This document shows positions 42,422 to 51,763 of a stretch of 64,000 nt of DNA, piece after piece. The notes beneath the pieces are model-generated. The model saw only the letters and a program-made list of their open reading frames with translations. It did no database searches and was not told the DNA's origin. The stretch is from Rhizosphaericola mali (GTDB lineage Bacteria > Bacteroidota > Bacteroidia > Chitinophagales > Chitinophagaceae): the NCBI RefSeq assembly GCF_004337365.2, contig NZ_CP044016.1:2232001-2296000 (forward strand), in the 5' to 3' direction. Numbering within the stretch: position 1 is the stretch's first letter; every line of letters starts with the position of its first letter. The position numbers and the translations under genes were made by a program.

Positions 42422-42663
42422 AATTTATTATTTTTAAAAATGATCATTTCTATTTACTATAAGATGTATTTGACATTGTTTATCTACCGAATTTTGAGAA
42501 TGAAAAAGCACTATTTAAAAAAGAAATATTTAATTTAAGTTGCATTACTGATAAGACAGTTTAATTTTTTTGTGTATTTCTTCAAAAATGGTTATTAATT
42601 AAAAAAGTCATATTTAGAAAATTACGGCCATATTCACGAAAACAACTGTCAAAATAAAAAAAT

Positions 42664-42858
42664 TTAATTAATACCTCCGCCTATGGAACGCTAGAAATCC
42701 GTAACTGCATTCAATCCATCCAGCTGAGCGGTAACTATATCCAAATCGTTTTGTATTTAGTTACATTCTGCCGTAATAACTTCAAAATAAGTTACCATAC
42801 CTCTTTCGTAAAATAGGAATGCATGTAACAAAGCTGTATTTTTATCTTTAAATTGGAT
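42664..42858 (-). pseudogene. TolC-type efflux channel, C-terminal relic
   Basis: One minus frame gives ALLHAFLFYERGMVTYFEVI, TAECN, a stop, IQNDLDIVTAQLDGLNAVTD, F, a stop, then RSIGGGIN and the final stop at 42664. This is the end of an outer-membrane efflux repeat (compare the YQALGGGWK end at 22045). Two in-frame stops in 60 codons and loss of the rest show old decay. Confidence 0.7.
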
Positions 42859-42866
42859 ATATCTCC

Positions 42867-43313
42867 TTACTGTTTTGTAGAATAGATTTGCTCAATTCTT
42901 CTTTGATGGACTTTTCTCATAAAAGAGGGTGCGATACCATTGTCCTCCTCCAATATATCGTCCATAGAGACCTCAGGATGGAATGTATTATCGGGTTGTA
43001 CAACCTTTTGTAGAAATACTTCATCTGCCCATTGCTGCAATTTGGCTCTACGGATGCGATAGCCTTTCCCATGTTTATAGGCAGGTAGGGCTTTTGTTTT
43101 GTCCACTTCATTAATATAACCTCTTACGGTACTTTCTGGCGTCCCTAAAACTTTGGCTATTGACCTTGTATCCAAAATATCATTAGGATCTTTGAGGATT
43201 TCTACAACTTTAGATTTTGGTAAATTAGCAGAGATAATATCCAATCTTAATTGTATCTGATCGAGTCTCGCTAAAATCGTTTCAAATGGATTGTAAGTCA
43301 TTGCATTTTCCAT
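42867..43313 (-). CDS. Helix-turn-helix DNA-binding protein (excisionase-like)
   Basis: The 148-residue protein has an N-terminal coiled helix (ILARLDQIQLRLDIISANLP), then a MerR/excisionase-type HTH: DILDTRSIAKVLGTPESTVR followed by AYKHGKGYRIRRAKLQQWAD. Proteins of this build are common on Bacteroidota mobile elements as recombination directionality or regulatory factors, but no integrase is adjacent here. It is 146 bases downstream of the orphan gene at 43460 on the same strand. Confidence 0.75.
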   Translation of the reverse strand: MENAMTYNPFETILARLDQIQLRLDIISANLPKSKVVEILKDPNDILDTRSIAKVLGTPESTVRGYINEVDKTKALPAYKHGKGYRIRRAKLQQWADEVFLQKVVQPDNTFHPEVSMDDILEEDNGIAPSFMRKVHQRRIEQIYSTKQ

Positions 43314-43459
43314 GTCGAATTGTTTTTAATTATAAATAATCGTTGACAACCCGAAATTAAATGCAGTGATTCGCTACGAATGGATTATGAATTTAATAAG
43401 AATAGAATATAAGCAGAATAAGAAATTCTCAAAATAGCTTTGGTATAACTATTTGTAAA

Positions 43460-44446
43460 TCAATTATTTAATCCATTTAAAATCATTAAGCTTTTGATTG
43501 CTTCCTGATACGCAAGTTGGACTTTTTTGTTTTTTATGCCAGTTTTATCTAATTGTAAACTGTCATATACCCGAGTGACGAAGCTTTCTAGGTCAATTTC
43601 ATTTTTATCGGCTATTAAATTTGTGTTTAGGTAGCAATATTTCAGGATATAATATATGTTGGGGTGAAAATTTCTGAAAGTACTTTTGTCGTTTGTAATG
43701 TTTTCAAGTAAAGGCGTAGTTGTGTAGTTTTTGGTTGTTCCTGCCGGAGCGCTGAGTAACACATTGATAAATGACTCCCAAAGTTCTGGTGCAATAATAA
43801 TTTTAAGAGGCGTGTAGTTATTTAATTTTTCTTCCAAAAGCATTCTCCACTCTTTCGGTTGCATCGTTGCACTATACTCAAGGTTTACATTTTTGCTTTC
43901 AAAATTGTCGATTTTAATTTCATTTGGATCCAAAGACAAATCCTGTTGAAGTTTTTGTAATAAAGATTGACGGATTTGTAAATCTTTATGAATGAGTCGT
44001 TGAAATGCGGGGAGGTATTCACTTTTGGATATTTTAGCTGTTCGGGCATATTCATACAATGGATCTGTGGGATTGGGATATTTATAGGGTTTGTCATTTT
44101 CTCGAAGCAGTGTAAATAAGCTTTGTTTATTTTCCAAGGATAATTGTTCCAATGTAACAAGAATATCATCAAAAAATCTTTCTGAAAAATTGAGGTAGGT
44201 ACACCTAACTAATTTAGTGAAAATATCTTCTTGCCAAAAAATTGTGGAGGAAATAGATTTCAATTCGATATTATGTAAGGTTACGCAGCAGTTATTATTT
44301 ACAATTCTGTCTAGAAAATGAATTTCAGATTCTAAGCCAGCCGGACCAAATGTTCTTTTGTAGACTTGTCCATCCGTTGGAATCGCACGATAATAAATCC
44401 AAATGGTCTTAAAATAGAAGTGTAATTTTTTCCAGAATGTTGGCAT
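43460..44446 (-). CDS. Hypothetical protein, 328 residues
   Basis: I do not recognise this protein. It has no signal peptide or clear membrane segment; it is helical and rich in aromatic residues, with a variable N-terminal third and a tidier C-terminal part (IIIAPELWESFINVLLSAPA, then FRNFHPNIYYILKYCYLN and VQLAYQEAIKSL). It lies between an HTH protein and tRNA-Lys, at the point where accessory genes give way to core genes, so it may belong to a mobile element. Alternatively it is a lineage-specific core gene. Confidence 0.6.
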   Translation of the reverse strand: MPTFWKKLHFYFKTIWIYYRAIPTDGQVYKRTFGPAGLESEIHFLDRIVNNNCCVTLHNIELKSISSTIFWQEDIFTKLVRCTYLNFSERFFDDILVTLEQLSLENKQSLFTLLRENDKPYKYPNPTDPLYEYARTAKISKSEYLPAFQRLIHKDLQIRQSLLQKLQQDLSLDPNEIKIDNFESKNVNLEYSATMQPKEWRMLLEEKLNNYTPLKIIIAPELWESFINVLLSAPAGTTKNYTTTPLLENITNDKSTFRNFHPNIYYILKYCYLNTNLIADKNEIDLESFVTRVYDSLQLDKTGIKNKKVQLAYQEAIKSLMILNGLNN

Positions 44447-44570
44447 CTATAAACAAATTAGATCTATTTAAAGATAATCACTTTCAACTTAAAATAAAAT
44501 GATATTTTAAATGTTAAAATTTCATTTTAAAACATCGAAAATTGCTTGTGTATCAAATTGTGTGCAAATT

Positions 44571-44607
44571 AAAAAAGCAGCTATGAACGAAAATACATAA
44601 CTGCTTG
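44571..44607 (-). terminator. Terminator of the tRNA-Lys gene
   Basis: On the minus strand AAGCAGTTATG pairs with CATAGCTGCTT (one G-T pair) around a 10-base loop and is followed by TTTTTT. It lies about 10 bases after the tRNA 3' end. Confidence 0.85.
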
Positions 44608-44616
44608 ATTTTCAAG

Positions 44617-44689
44617 TGTCCCCGTGGAGGCTCGAACTCCAGACCCACTGATTAAGAGTCAGTTGCTCTACCAACTGAGCTACGGAGAC
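44617..44689 (-). tRNA. tRNA-Lys (anticodon CTT)
   Basis: On the minus strand the 73-base gene runs GTCTCCG (44689 inwards) to CGGGGAC plus discriminator A at 44617; the acceptor stem has one G-T pair. The D-arm region GTAGCTCAGTTGGTAGAGC, anticodon stem ACTGA/TCAGT with loop CTCTTAA (anticodon CTT), and T-arm with GTTCGAGCC are all canonical. CCA is not encoded. Confidence 0.97.
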
Positions 44690-44733
44690 CTATTGGGAGT
44701 GCAAATTTAACATATAAATTCTAATAACCCAAG

Positions 44734-45456
44734 CTAAATATTATTTTTATCCCAATCAGCCTTTAGGTCATTAATTTTCATTTCCAAGCCATCCATTGAT
44801 TCCGCATTTGCGGCATCAAACGCTCCAATTTTAGTTCGTCTTAATTTACTCAAATAACCACCAACACCCAGCGCTGCACCGAAATCATTAGCTAAACTTC
44901 TAATATAGGTGCCGGTTGAACATCTTACTCGAAAATCAATTTCTGGTAATTTAATATTTTCAATTTCAAAGGCGTAAATAGTAATTATTCTAGGCTCTAG
45001 TTTAACTTCCTCCCCTTTTCTTGCGGCTAGATACACTGGTTTTCCGCCTTGCTTAATTGCAGAGTGAATGGGTGGTACTTGTTGTATTTCACCTACAAAT
45101 TGCTTTACTGTTTCTAATATTTTTTCATTCGTAATATGGGAAAAATCTTTAGTATTTTCAGGAGTGGATTCAAGATCATAAGTTGGAGTAGTTGCACCTA
45201 TTGTTATAGTACCCGTGTATTCCTTTTCTTGAGCCATGAACTCATTGATTCTTTTCGTATTTTTTCCAGTGCAGATTATCAACAATCCAGTAGCGAGAGG
45301 ATCCAATGTGCCGGCATGACCTATTTTATTTACCCCAATTAATCTTCTCAGCTTTCTTATAGTATCAAAGGATGTCCAATGTAGAGGCTTATCCAATAAG
45401 ATAACTTCACCATCCAAATAGCTTTGTAAGGCTGGATGTATCGGTTTTTGTTTCAT
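44734..45456 (-). CDS. truB: tRNA pseudouridine(55) synthase TruB
   Basis: The 240-residue protein has the TruB catalytic motif NKIGHAGTLDPLATGLL near residue 45 with the nucleophile Asp, KEYTGTITIG, YDLEST and FRVRCSTGTYIRSLANDFG. It converts U55 in the T-loop of tRNAs to pseudouridine. It lacks the C-terminal PUA extension of some TruB proteins, as usual in this phylum. It is 8 bases downstream of a LolE-like permease gene on the same strand, so the two form an operon. Confidence 0.97.
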   Translation of the reverse strand: MKQKPIHPALQSYLDGEVILLDKPLHWTSFDTIRKLRRLIGVNKIGHAGTLDPLATGLLIICTGKNTKRINEFMAQEKEYTGTITIGATTPTYDLESTPENTKDFSHITNEKILETVKQFVGEIQQVPPIHSAIKQGGKPVYLAARKGEEVKLEPRIITIYAFEIENIKLPEIDFRVRCSTGTYIRSLANDFGAALGVGGYLSKLRRTKIGAFDAANAESMDGLEMKINDLKADWDKNNI

Positions 45457-45464
45457 GCAAATAT

Positions 45465-46697
45465 TTAGTTGAAAGCGATTGCTTTCACTGGTTTTATGTT
45501 TTTAATAATGAATACCGGTATCAAAAGTGAAATATAACAAACTATAAATGTCGCAGCACAAACAAGCAAAATCTGTCCCCACATCATAGCAACCGGAGCA
45601 GAAGATACATAGTAGGAATTTTCATCTAATTTTATGAATCCAGTAAATTGCTCCAATAAACATATACCAACTCCAACTATAAATCCAATAATAATTCCTT
45701 TTATTGCAATTACGGATGCATAGTTAAGGAAAATTCTTCTTAATAATGAGTTTTGAGCACCTAATGATTGTAATATACCAACCATTGCAGTCCTTTCTAA
45801 AACTAAAATCAATAGACAGGTAATAAGATTGATAATAGCTACAATTGACATCACTATAAAAATAACATTTCGATTAACATCTTGAATATTTAACCAATCA
45901 AAGATACTTGGGTAAATTTCCTTAATCGTTCTACTCACCCATGCATCAGGTAATTCATCATACAAAAAATCGCTAACGGTATCCATCTGATGATAGTCTC
46001 TTAAAAAGACTTCATAACCGCCAATTTCTTTATCAGACCAACCGTTTATTTTTTGTATCAAACGAATATCGCCAATTGCAAATAATTTATCATATTCCTC
46101 AATCCCGGTTTTATAAAAGCCTACCACTCTCATTTTTCTTGCAATCGCATTTTGTTGTTCAGAAGAAATGAAATATAGAACAACTTGATCGTTGAGTTTT
46201 ATTTTCAATTCATCTGCAATGGGCTGAGAGATGACAATTTCTCGACTATAATTCGTATCAGAAAAATTAGGCCAATGTCCTGATTTTAAATAGGGATCGA
46301 GATTTTTGAAATTATAGTTTTGATTGACACCTTTTATTAAAATACCTTCAATATCTTTCTTTTTATCCAAAATCGCGGACTTAGTTGCAAATGGTTGAAT
46401 CGTCTCAATTTGAGGTGTGGATTTTAATATTTGTAAAACCGTATCATTAGCTGAAATTGGAGATTCTTCTGCAACCAATGCTTTACTCGGCATATATTCC
46501 ATCACGCGCAAATGCCCCCAAAAACTAAATACCTTTTGGCTAATGGTTTTCTGAAAACCAGTTACAAAACAAATGGTAATAATCATCGCCGCAACACTTA
46601 AAGCGGTCGCTGCAGTGGCTAACCGAATGATAAAACGAGAAAAAGTTTTCTGTTTATTAAATGCAATCCTTTGGGAAATAAATGAAGCGACATTCAT
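45465..46697 (-). CDS. FtsX-family ABC transporter permease (LolC/LolE-like)
   Basis: The 410-residue protein has an N-terminal membrane helix (residues about 25-48), a large periplasmic MacB-PCD-like domain and three C-terminal helices (VIFIVMSIVAIINLITCLLI and two more), the LolC/LolE layout. It opens FISQRIAFNKQKTFSRFIIR, typical of lipoprotein-releasing permeases. Such proteins extract lipoproteins from the inner membrane together with a LolD ATPase, which is not in this window. It heads the operon with truB. Confidence 0.9.
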   Translation of the reverse strand: MNVASFISQRIAFNKQKTFSRFIIRLATAATALSVAAMIITICFVTGFQKTISQKVFSFWGHLRVMEYMPSKALVAEESPISANDTVLQILKSTPQIETIQPFATKSAILDKKKDIEGILIKGVNQNYNFKNLDPYLKSGHWPNFSDTNYSREIVISQPIADELKIKLNDQVVLYFISSEQQNAIARKMRVVGFYKTGIEEYDKLFAIGDIRLIQKINGWSDKEIGGYEVFLRDYHQMDTVSDFLYDELPDAWVSRTIKEIYPSIFDWLNIQDVNRNVIFIVMSIVAIINLITCLLILVLERTAMVGILQSLGAQNSLLRRIFLNYASVIAIKGIIIGFIVGVGICLLEQFTGFIKLDENSYYVSSAPVAMMWGQILLVCAATFIVCYISLLIPVFIIKNIKPVKAIAFN

Positions 46698-46767
46698 ATT
46701 TATGCGAAATAACTAAAATCTGAAAAAAGTACCTAAAAGTTTACATAATTGAAAGATAAATTATAAG

Positions 46768-46793
46768 AAAAGAGGGCTTAAAAGCCCTCTTTT
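46768..46793. terminator. Intrinsic terminator, bidirectional
   Basis: AAAAGAGGGCTT at 46768-46779 and AAGCCCTCTTTT at 46782-46793 form a perfect 12-base stem with a 2-base centre. It lies after the DUF5606 gene (minus strand) and before the permease promoter. Confidence 0.9.
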
Positions 46794-46814
46794 ACGCATT
46801 ATCTTTAAATGATA

Positions 46815-47228
46815 TTAATCTTCAGTTACTTCTTCCGTAGCTGGAGCTTCAATATCAAATGCAATACCATTATTTTTGATAATTGTAAACCATTTGATCA
46901 TTTTTTTGATATCACTATTGTACACTCTTTCAAAATCCATTGTTGGATATACTTTGCCGAAGTAAGCTTTAATTGCATCTACATCTTTGTCAGATGGCAA
47001 GATTTCACTGCTTTTATCCATTGCTTGAAATACTTCAATTAAATTGACATTATCTTCTGTGGTATATACTTCAATGCTTTCTAAATGAGAAAAATTGTGT
47101 TGACGAGAAGATGCAAATTTAATTTTACCATCTTCCAATGATTTAACGATCGCACCATCATTTTTACTTCCAACCAATTCAAATAAGCCACTTAATCCTG
47201 TCACGGATATAATTCTTCTATATTCCAT
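46815..47228 (-). CDS. DUF5606 domain protein
   Basis: The 137-residue protein begins MEYRRIISVTGLSGLFELVG, goes on SKNDGAIVKSLEDGK and SHLESIEVYT, and contains the segment DKDVDAIKAYFGKVYP; this is the conserved Bacteroidota DUF5606 family. The first half looks like a small beta-barrel, the second is helical. The function is unknown. It stands alone, ended by a perfect hairpin terminator. Confidence 0.92.
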   Translation of the reverse strand: MEYRRIISVTGLSGLFELVGSKNDGAIVKSLEDGKIKFASSRQHNFSHLESIEVYTTEDNVNLIEVFQAMDKSSEILPSDKDVDAIKAYFGKVYPTMDFERVYNSDIKKMIKWFTIIKNNGIAFDIEAPATEEVTED

Positions 47229-47382
47229 ATTGTTTATATTATAAATCAGTGGGCGAAATTAATATTCGCTTTTGAAATAGCACAGAAATACTTAAAAAAT
47301 ATTAAAATTTTAAAGTAATTTACTCTAATTTAAGGTATGATTGGCATTAATATCTTTAATTTGTTGCTTAAATTCTAGGAAA

Positions 47383-48093
47383 ATGAAAAGATGGTTCAGT
47401 TTTTTATTTAGTCTTGTTTTACTTTTCTTGATAGCTTGTAAAAATCACCCTGCAGAAAATGCTTCTGTAGAAAAAAAAGATACACTTATAAATACTGAAT
47501 TTAATTCTAAAGAAATAAATGGTTTATATGAGGCGACTTTACCATGCGCCGACTGTGGCGGCATCCAATCTAAATTGGTTTTAAATAAAGATTTCACCTA
47601 TTTATTGGAACAGAATTATTTAGGAGTTAAAGATACCACTCAACATATATTTTATGATTTAGGTAACTGGGAGATCAATGATAGCACGTTGACCTTAATG
47701 CCTAATACTCCTGACACATTAAGGTTTTTTGTAAAAAATACGGACACTTTAAAAATGCTTAATCATGATGGCTCCGTAAATACGGATAGTCTTGCATCCA
47801 AATATATATTTACTAAATCGACACAACAATTTAATCAAATAAGCCCCGCCTTGGTAAGTGGAGTGATTGAGAAATCAGAAAATATGCAAATCACCCTTTG
47901 TGCTTGGAACAAAACTTTAAACGTGCATTTTTCTCCAAAATCTCAAGTCGAATTCAATAAAGCGTGGAAATCATTGAAAAATCCAGATGCAGATAAAGCC
48001 ATTTTTCAAGGAGAAGTCAAGTTATCCAAAGATTTCAAACAAGCTGAAATTATTAAAACAATTGGCATTTTCGAAGGAGAATCTTGCAAATAA
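47383..48093 (+). CDS. NlpE-like (copper-resistance/stress) lipoprotein
   Basis: The 236-residue protein starts at ATG 47383, giving a lipoprotein signal FLFSLVLLFLIACKNH with the acylated Cys near residue 18; a TTG upstream would bury it. The NlpE N-terminal pattern GLYEATLPCADCGGIQSKLV carries the CxxC, and WEINDSTLTLMPNT follows. In enteric bacteria NlpE senses surface contact and lipoprotein stress; in Bacteroidota the role is unproven. The C-terminal part (IEKSENMQITLCAW..) is an extra OB-like domain. An ABC exporter follows. Confidence 0.88.
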   Translation: MKRWFSFLFSLVLLFLIACKNHPAENASVEKKDTLINTEFNSKEINGLYEATLPCADCGGIQSKLVLNKDFTYLLEQNYLGVKDTTQHIFYDLGNWEINDSTLTLMPNTPDTLRFFVKNTDTLKMLNHDGSVNTDSLASKYIFTKSTQQFNQISPALVSGVIEKSENMQITLCAWNKTLNVHFSPKSQVEFNKAWKSLKNPDADKAIFQGEVKLSKDFKQAEIIKTIGIFEGESCK

Positions 48094-48121
48094 GCAGTCT
48101 CTGCACTTGCATAATATTCTG

Positions 48122-48129
48122 TAATTTTG
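48122..48129 (+). promoter_or_regulatory. -7 box TAATTTTG seven bases before the ABC exporter
   Basis: Exact TAnnTTTG ending at 48129, seven bases before the ATG at 48137. The predicted transcription start falls at the start codon, so the message would be leaderless. Confidence 0.45.
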
Positions 48130-48136
48130 CTAGCGT

Positions 48137-49942
48137 ATGAGTGCAAATAGTAAGAAGACAATATTTGATTTTTCCCTTTTTAACCGTATTTTTAGTTACG
48201 CTAGACCATATAAAAAGCAATTTTATTTCAGCATATTTTTGGGTATTTTATTGGCTATATTTACGCCAATTCGTCCTTATTTGATACAATTAACCATCAA
48301 TCATGCGACTGGGAAAAATCACATAATTCCAGCTTGGTTACAGTTTTTTTTACCTAATGGTGTAAAAAACAACGTATTACAATTCATTTTTGATCTTACA
48401 ATTTTTCAAATTATCTTTTTGATTATTGAGTCATTGGCTAGATTTGCATTTAGTTTTTTAACTTCATGGTTGGGGCAAAGTGTTGTAAAAGATCTACGAA
48501 TTTCTATATATGAAAAAATTACACAATTTCAATTAAGACAATTTGATCGTACCCCCATTGGAACATTAACAACGCGCACGATTAATGACATTGAAAGTAT
48601 CAATGATATTTTTTCGGATGGCTTTATCCCAATTATTGCAGATTTATTGACCATAATTGTGACATTATTTACGATGTTTTACATTGATTGGAAATTGGCG
48701 ATTATTTCCATTATTCCGCTCCCACTTTTATTTGTCGCCACATATTATTTCAAAGAATCCGTAAACAAAAGTTTTATCAAAGTAAGAAATGCAATCGCGC
48801 AATTGAACGCCTTTGTACAAGAACATATTTCTGGTATTGCGATCGTACAATCTTTCGCAGCAGAAGATCGCGAACAAACAAAATTTGAAAAAATAAATAG
48901 AGGTCATCGTGATGCCAATATCCGCGCCATATTTGCTTATAGTATTTTCTTTCCAGTTGTGGAGATTATTATGGCTTTGAGTATGGGATTATTGATTTGG
49001 TGGATTTCTGATCATAAATTGGATTCGGGTTTACTAGTTTCTTTTCTTTTATATATAAATTTGATATTCAGACCATTGCGTGTGATAGCCGACAAATTTA
49101 ATGTTTTGCAAATGGGAATGGTCGCCGCAGAAAGAATCTTCAAAGTTTTGGATAATAATGATAACGAAGTTGCCAATCCAAAGGGAATTATTCCAAAAAT
49201 ATTAAACGGAAAAGTTGATTTTGATCATGTTTGGTTTGCCTATAATGACGAGAATTTTGTTTTAAAAAATGTAGATTTTCATATTAATCCAGGCCAAACA
49301 GTTGCCTTAGTCGGTCATACGGGAAGTGGAAAAACGTCGATAATAAGCTTGATTAATAAACTCTACCCTATTCAAAAAGGTAAAATTTTAATCGATGATA
49401 TTTCTATAGATAAATATCAATTGAACGCACTACGAGAAAATATTGGCATTGTGTTACAAGATGTCTTTTTATTTTCAGGGTCAATCATGGAAAATATCAC
49501 TTTGCGTAATCCCAATATTTCCAAAGAACAAGTTATCGAAGCTGCAAAATTGATCAACGTTCATGATTTTATCATGCAATTACCTGATAATTATGACTTT
49601 AATGTACGCGAACGAGGAAATACTTTAAGTCTTGGACAAAGACAATTGATTTCGTTTATTCGGGCAGTTTTGTATAATCCATCCATTTTAGTTTTGGATG
49701 AAGCGACCTCTTCTATTGATACAGAAAGTGAGATTTTAGTACAAAATGCCATGGAAAAACTAATTCATGGACGCACATCCATTATCATCGCACATAGACT
49801 TTCTACAATTAGAAAAGCGGACAAAATCATTGTTTTGGACAAGGGAGTGATTCAAGAAATGGGTTCGCATGATGAATTATTGCAACTAGGTGGGTTTTAC
49901 TACAAACTACATGAAATGCAATATCAAGGCGAAATGGAGTAA
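48137..49942 (+). CDS. ABC transporter, fused permease and ATPase (MsbA/multidrug type)
   Basis: The 601-residue half-transporter has six membrane helices in residues 20-320 and a nucleotide-binding domain with Walker A GHTGSGKT, Q-loop in GIVLQDVFLFSGS, signature LSLGQRQ, Walker B SILVLDEATSSID and the switch His in IIAHRLSTI. It acts as a dimer that exports lipids or drugs. It follows the NlpE-like gene by 43 bases but has its own promoter-like box. The ATG is supported by the intact first helix. Confidence 0.96.
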   Translation: MSANSKKTIFDFSLFNRIFSYARPYKKQFYFSIFLGILLAIFTPIRPYLIQLTINHATGKNHIIPAWLQFFLPNGVKNNVLQFIFDLTIFQIIFLIIESLARFAFSFLTSWLGQSVVKDLRISIYEKITQFQLRQFDRTPIGTLTTRTINDIESINDIFSDGFIPIIADLLTIIVTLFTMFYIDWKLAIISIIPLPLLFVATYYFKESVNKSFIKVRNAIAQLNAFVQEHISGIAIVQSFAAEDREQTKFEKINRGHRDANIRAIFAYSIFFPVVEIIMALSMGLLIWWISDHKLDSGLLVSFLLYINLIFRPLRVIADKFNVLQMGMVAAERIFKVLDNNDNEVANPKGIIPKILNGKVDFDHVWFAYNDENFVLKNVDFHINPGQTVALVGHTGSGKTSIISLINKLYPIQKGKILIDDISIDKYQLNALRENIGIVLQDVFLFSGSIMENITLRNPNISKEQVIEAAKLINVHDFIMQLPDNYDFNVRERGNTLSLGQRQLISFIRAVLYNPSILVLDEATSSIDTESEILVQNAMEKLIHGRTSIIIAHRLSTIRKADKIIVLDKGVIQEMGSHDELLQLGGFYYKLHEMQYQGEME

Positions 49943-49945
49943 TGA

Positions 49946-50473
49946 TTATTTCTTGGTGGGAGCAGCATGCATTATTTCATCTACTAATTTCAAAACACTA
50001 TTTTCCAAATTAGAATTGGTGATAAGGCTATAATCCTTGCCATTATATTTGAATTTTCCGAAAATTATTCCAGCCTTATTATCTTTTCCATTTCCAATTA
50101 ATTCAGTTGCGCGATATTCTGAAACTTGTCCATTTATTTCAGAATTTTCAACTGTCTTTTTTCCATTTATTTTATCCGAAATATAATACTGCTTTTCTGT
50201 ACCGGTGCTCACTCCGATTGCTAACAATAATTGACCATTTCTTGTCACTTGAAAGGAATCAGCGGGTACTGTTTCTATATATTTTTCAATCTCGTTGGGC
50301 TTGAGTGTATCATATTTTGCTTTACCAAGATTTAAACTTACCGGCATATAATAGTGAATTAGAGAGTCGTTTCCATCTAGAGGAATGGCATTTTTCTCTA
50401 CAATTTTCAATTGCGCCTTGGAGAAATTAGCTATAAAAAAGTAAAAAATAAAGAGTAAAAAATATTTCATCAT
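49946..50473 (-). CDS. Secreted hypothetical protein
   Basis: The 175-residue protein has a signal peptide (hydrophobic FLLFIFYFFIANFS, cut after SKA before QLK, about residue 20). The mature part is beta-strand rich with no recognised domain and no lipobox Cys. It is convergent with the ABC exporter gene (stops 3 bases apart) and divergent from queA. A second Met at position 2 gives an alternative start. Confidence 0.65.
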   Translation of the reverse strand: MMKYFLLFIFYFFIANFSKAQLKIVEKNAIPLDGNDSLIHYYMPVSLNLGKAKYDTLKPNEIEKYIETVPADSFQVTRNGQLLLAIGVSTGTEKQYYISDKINGKKTVENSEINGQVSEYRATELIGNGKDNKAGIIFGKFKYNGKDYSLITNSNLENSVLKLVDEIMHAAPTKK

Positions 50474-50509
50474 GTGTAAATAATTTATACCAAATCAAGC
50501 CAAGGTTTA

Positions 50510-50541
50510 TTTGGTTTTTCGCTAAATTTAAAGTAACTTTG
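50510..50541 (+). promoter_or_regulatory. Bacteroidota-type promoter of queA
   Basis: TTTG at 50510-50513 and TAACTTTG at 50534-50541 are separated by 20 bases, matching the -33 TTTG and -7 TAnnTTTG consensus. The start would be about 50549, leaving a leader of about 100 bases before the ATG at 50652. Confidence 0.65.
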
Positions 50542-50651
50542 CACGCTTACAAATTATCATGCCGTAACATGACACTTTAGTAATTATCCGTCAAGATAAA
50601 CAAAAAGTGAATGTATGTGGCCTATTAATTCAAATATTACTAAATAGACAC

Positions 50652-51701
50652 ATGAAATTATCACAATTTCGCTTCGATCTTCCACTCAATCTCATTGCCC
50701 AACATCCTACAAAAAAAAGAGAAGATGCCAGAATGATGGTATTGGATCGTAAAACAGGCAATATCGACAATAAGAATTTTCGCGATATTTTGGATTACTT
50801 TGACGACAAAGACGTATTTGCGATCAATAATACAAAAGTTTTCCCAGCTAGAATGTATGGTAGAAAGGAAAAAACAGGTGCAAAAATAGAAGTTTTTCTT
50901 TTAAGAGAATTGAATAAAACCAACAGACTTTGGGATGTTATCGTTGATCCCGCAAGAAAGATCAGAGTTGGTAATAAATTATATTTCGGAGAAAATGATG
51001 AGCTTGTTGCGGAAGTGATTGACAACACCACTAGTCGTGGTAGAACGATTCGTTTTCTTTGGGAAGATACAGAAGAATCTTTCCGTGTAATGTTAGAATC
51101 CATGGGTGAAACTCCATTACCAAAATATATCAAAAGAAAACCAGACGAGGAAGATCGTGAACGGTATCAAACTGTATATGCAAAATATGAAGGTGCCGTT
51201 GCAGCGCCAACTGCTGGTTTGCATTTCAGTAACGAATTGATCAAAAGATGCGAAATCAAAGGTATTCGTTTTGCTGAGGTTACTTTACATACTGGTTTGG
51301 GTACATTCCGTCCTATTGAAGTAGAAGATTTGAGCAAACATAAAATGGATGCAGAATACTACCGAATAGACGAACAAGCTTGTAAAATTGTCAATACTGC
51401 AAAAGAAAGTAACAGAAAAATCTGTGCTATCGGTACCACAACGATGCGTGCATTGGAAAGCAGCTTCACTTCCGAAGGTTTATTGAAACCAAGTGAAGGT
51501 TGGACAAATGTATTCATTCACCCTCCATACAACTTTAATATTGCGAATAGCTTGGTAACTAATTTTCATTTACCTAAAACAAGTTTGTTAATCATGTTGA
51601 GTGCATTTGCAGGATATGATTTGGCAATGGAAGCGTATCAAAAAGCAATTAAAGATAAATATCGTTTCTTTAGTTATGGAGATGCGATGTTAGTTATCTA
51701 A
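50652..51701 (+). CDS. queA: S-adenosylmethionine:tRNA ribosyltransferase-isomerase QueA
   Basis: The 349-residue protein starts at ATG 50652 ([19 protein letters not shown], the standard opening); an upstream in-frame start lacks homology. It contains [12 protein letters not shown] and [15 protein letters not shown], typical of QueA, and ATTMRALES-like [12 protein letters not shown]. It moves the ribosyl part of SAM onto 7-aminomethyl-7-deazaguanine in tRNA to form epoxyqueuosine. Its promoter and terminator bracket it as a single-gene unit. Confidence 0.97.
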   Translation: MKLSQFRFDLPLNLIAQHPTKKREDARMMVLDRKTGNIDNKNFRDILDYFDDKDVFAINNTKVFPARMYGRKEKTGAKIEVFLLRELNKTNRLWDVIVDPARKIRVGNKLYFGENDELVAEVIDNTTSRGRTIRFLWEDTEESFRVMLESMGETPLPKYIKRKPDEEDRERYQTVYAKYEGAVAAPTAGLHFSNELIKRCEIKGIRFAEVTLHTGLGTFRPIEVEDLSKHKMDAEYYRIDEQACKIVNTAKESNRKICAIGTTTMRALESSFTSEGLLKPSEGWTNVFIHPPYNFNIANSLVTNFHLPKTSLLIMLSAFAGYDLAMEAYQKAIKDKYRFFSYGDAMLVI

Positions 51702-51723
51702 TTTTTTTATTTTTTATTTTTTT

Positions 51724-51760
51724 CAGCCCATTTTTCTTTTTTGAAAAATGGGCTGTTTTT
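51724..51760. terminator. Strong bidirectional intrinsic terminator
   Basis: CAGCCCATTTTTC at 51724-51736 and GAAAAATGGGCTG at 51743-51755 form a perfect 13-base stem with a T-rich tail on both strands. It separates convergent queA and the S9 peptidase gene. Confidence 0.92.
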
Positions 51761-51763
51761 ATA

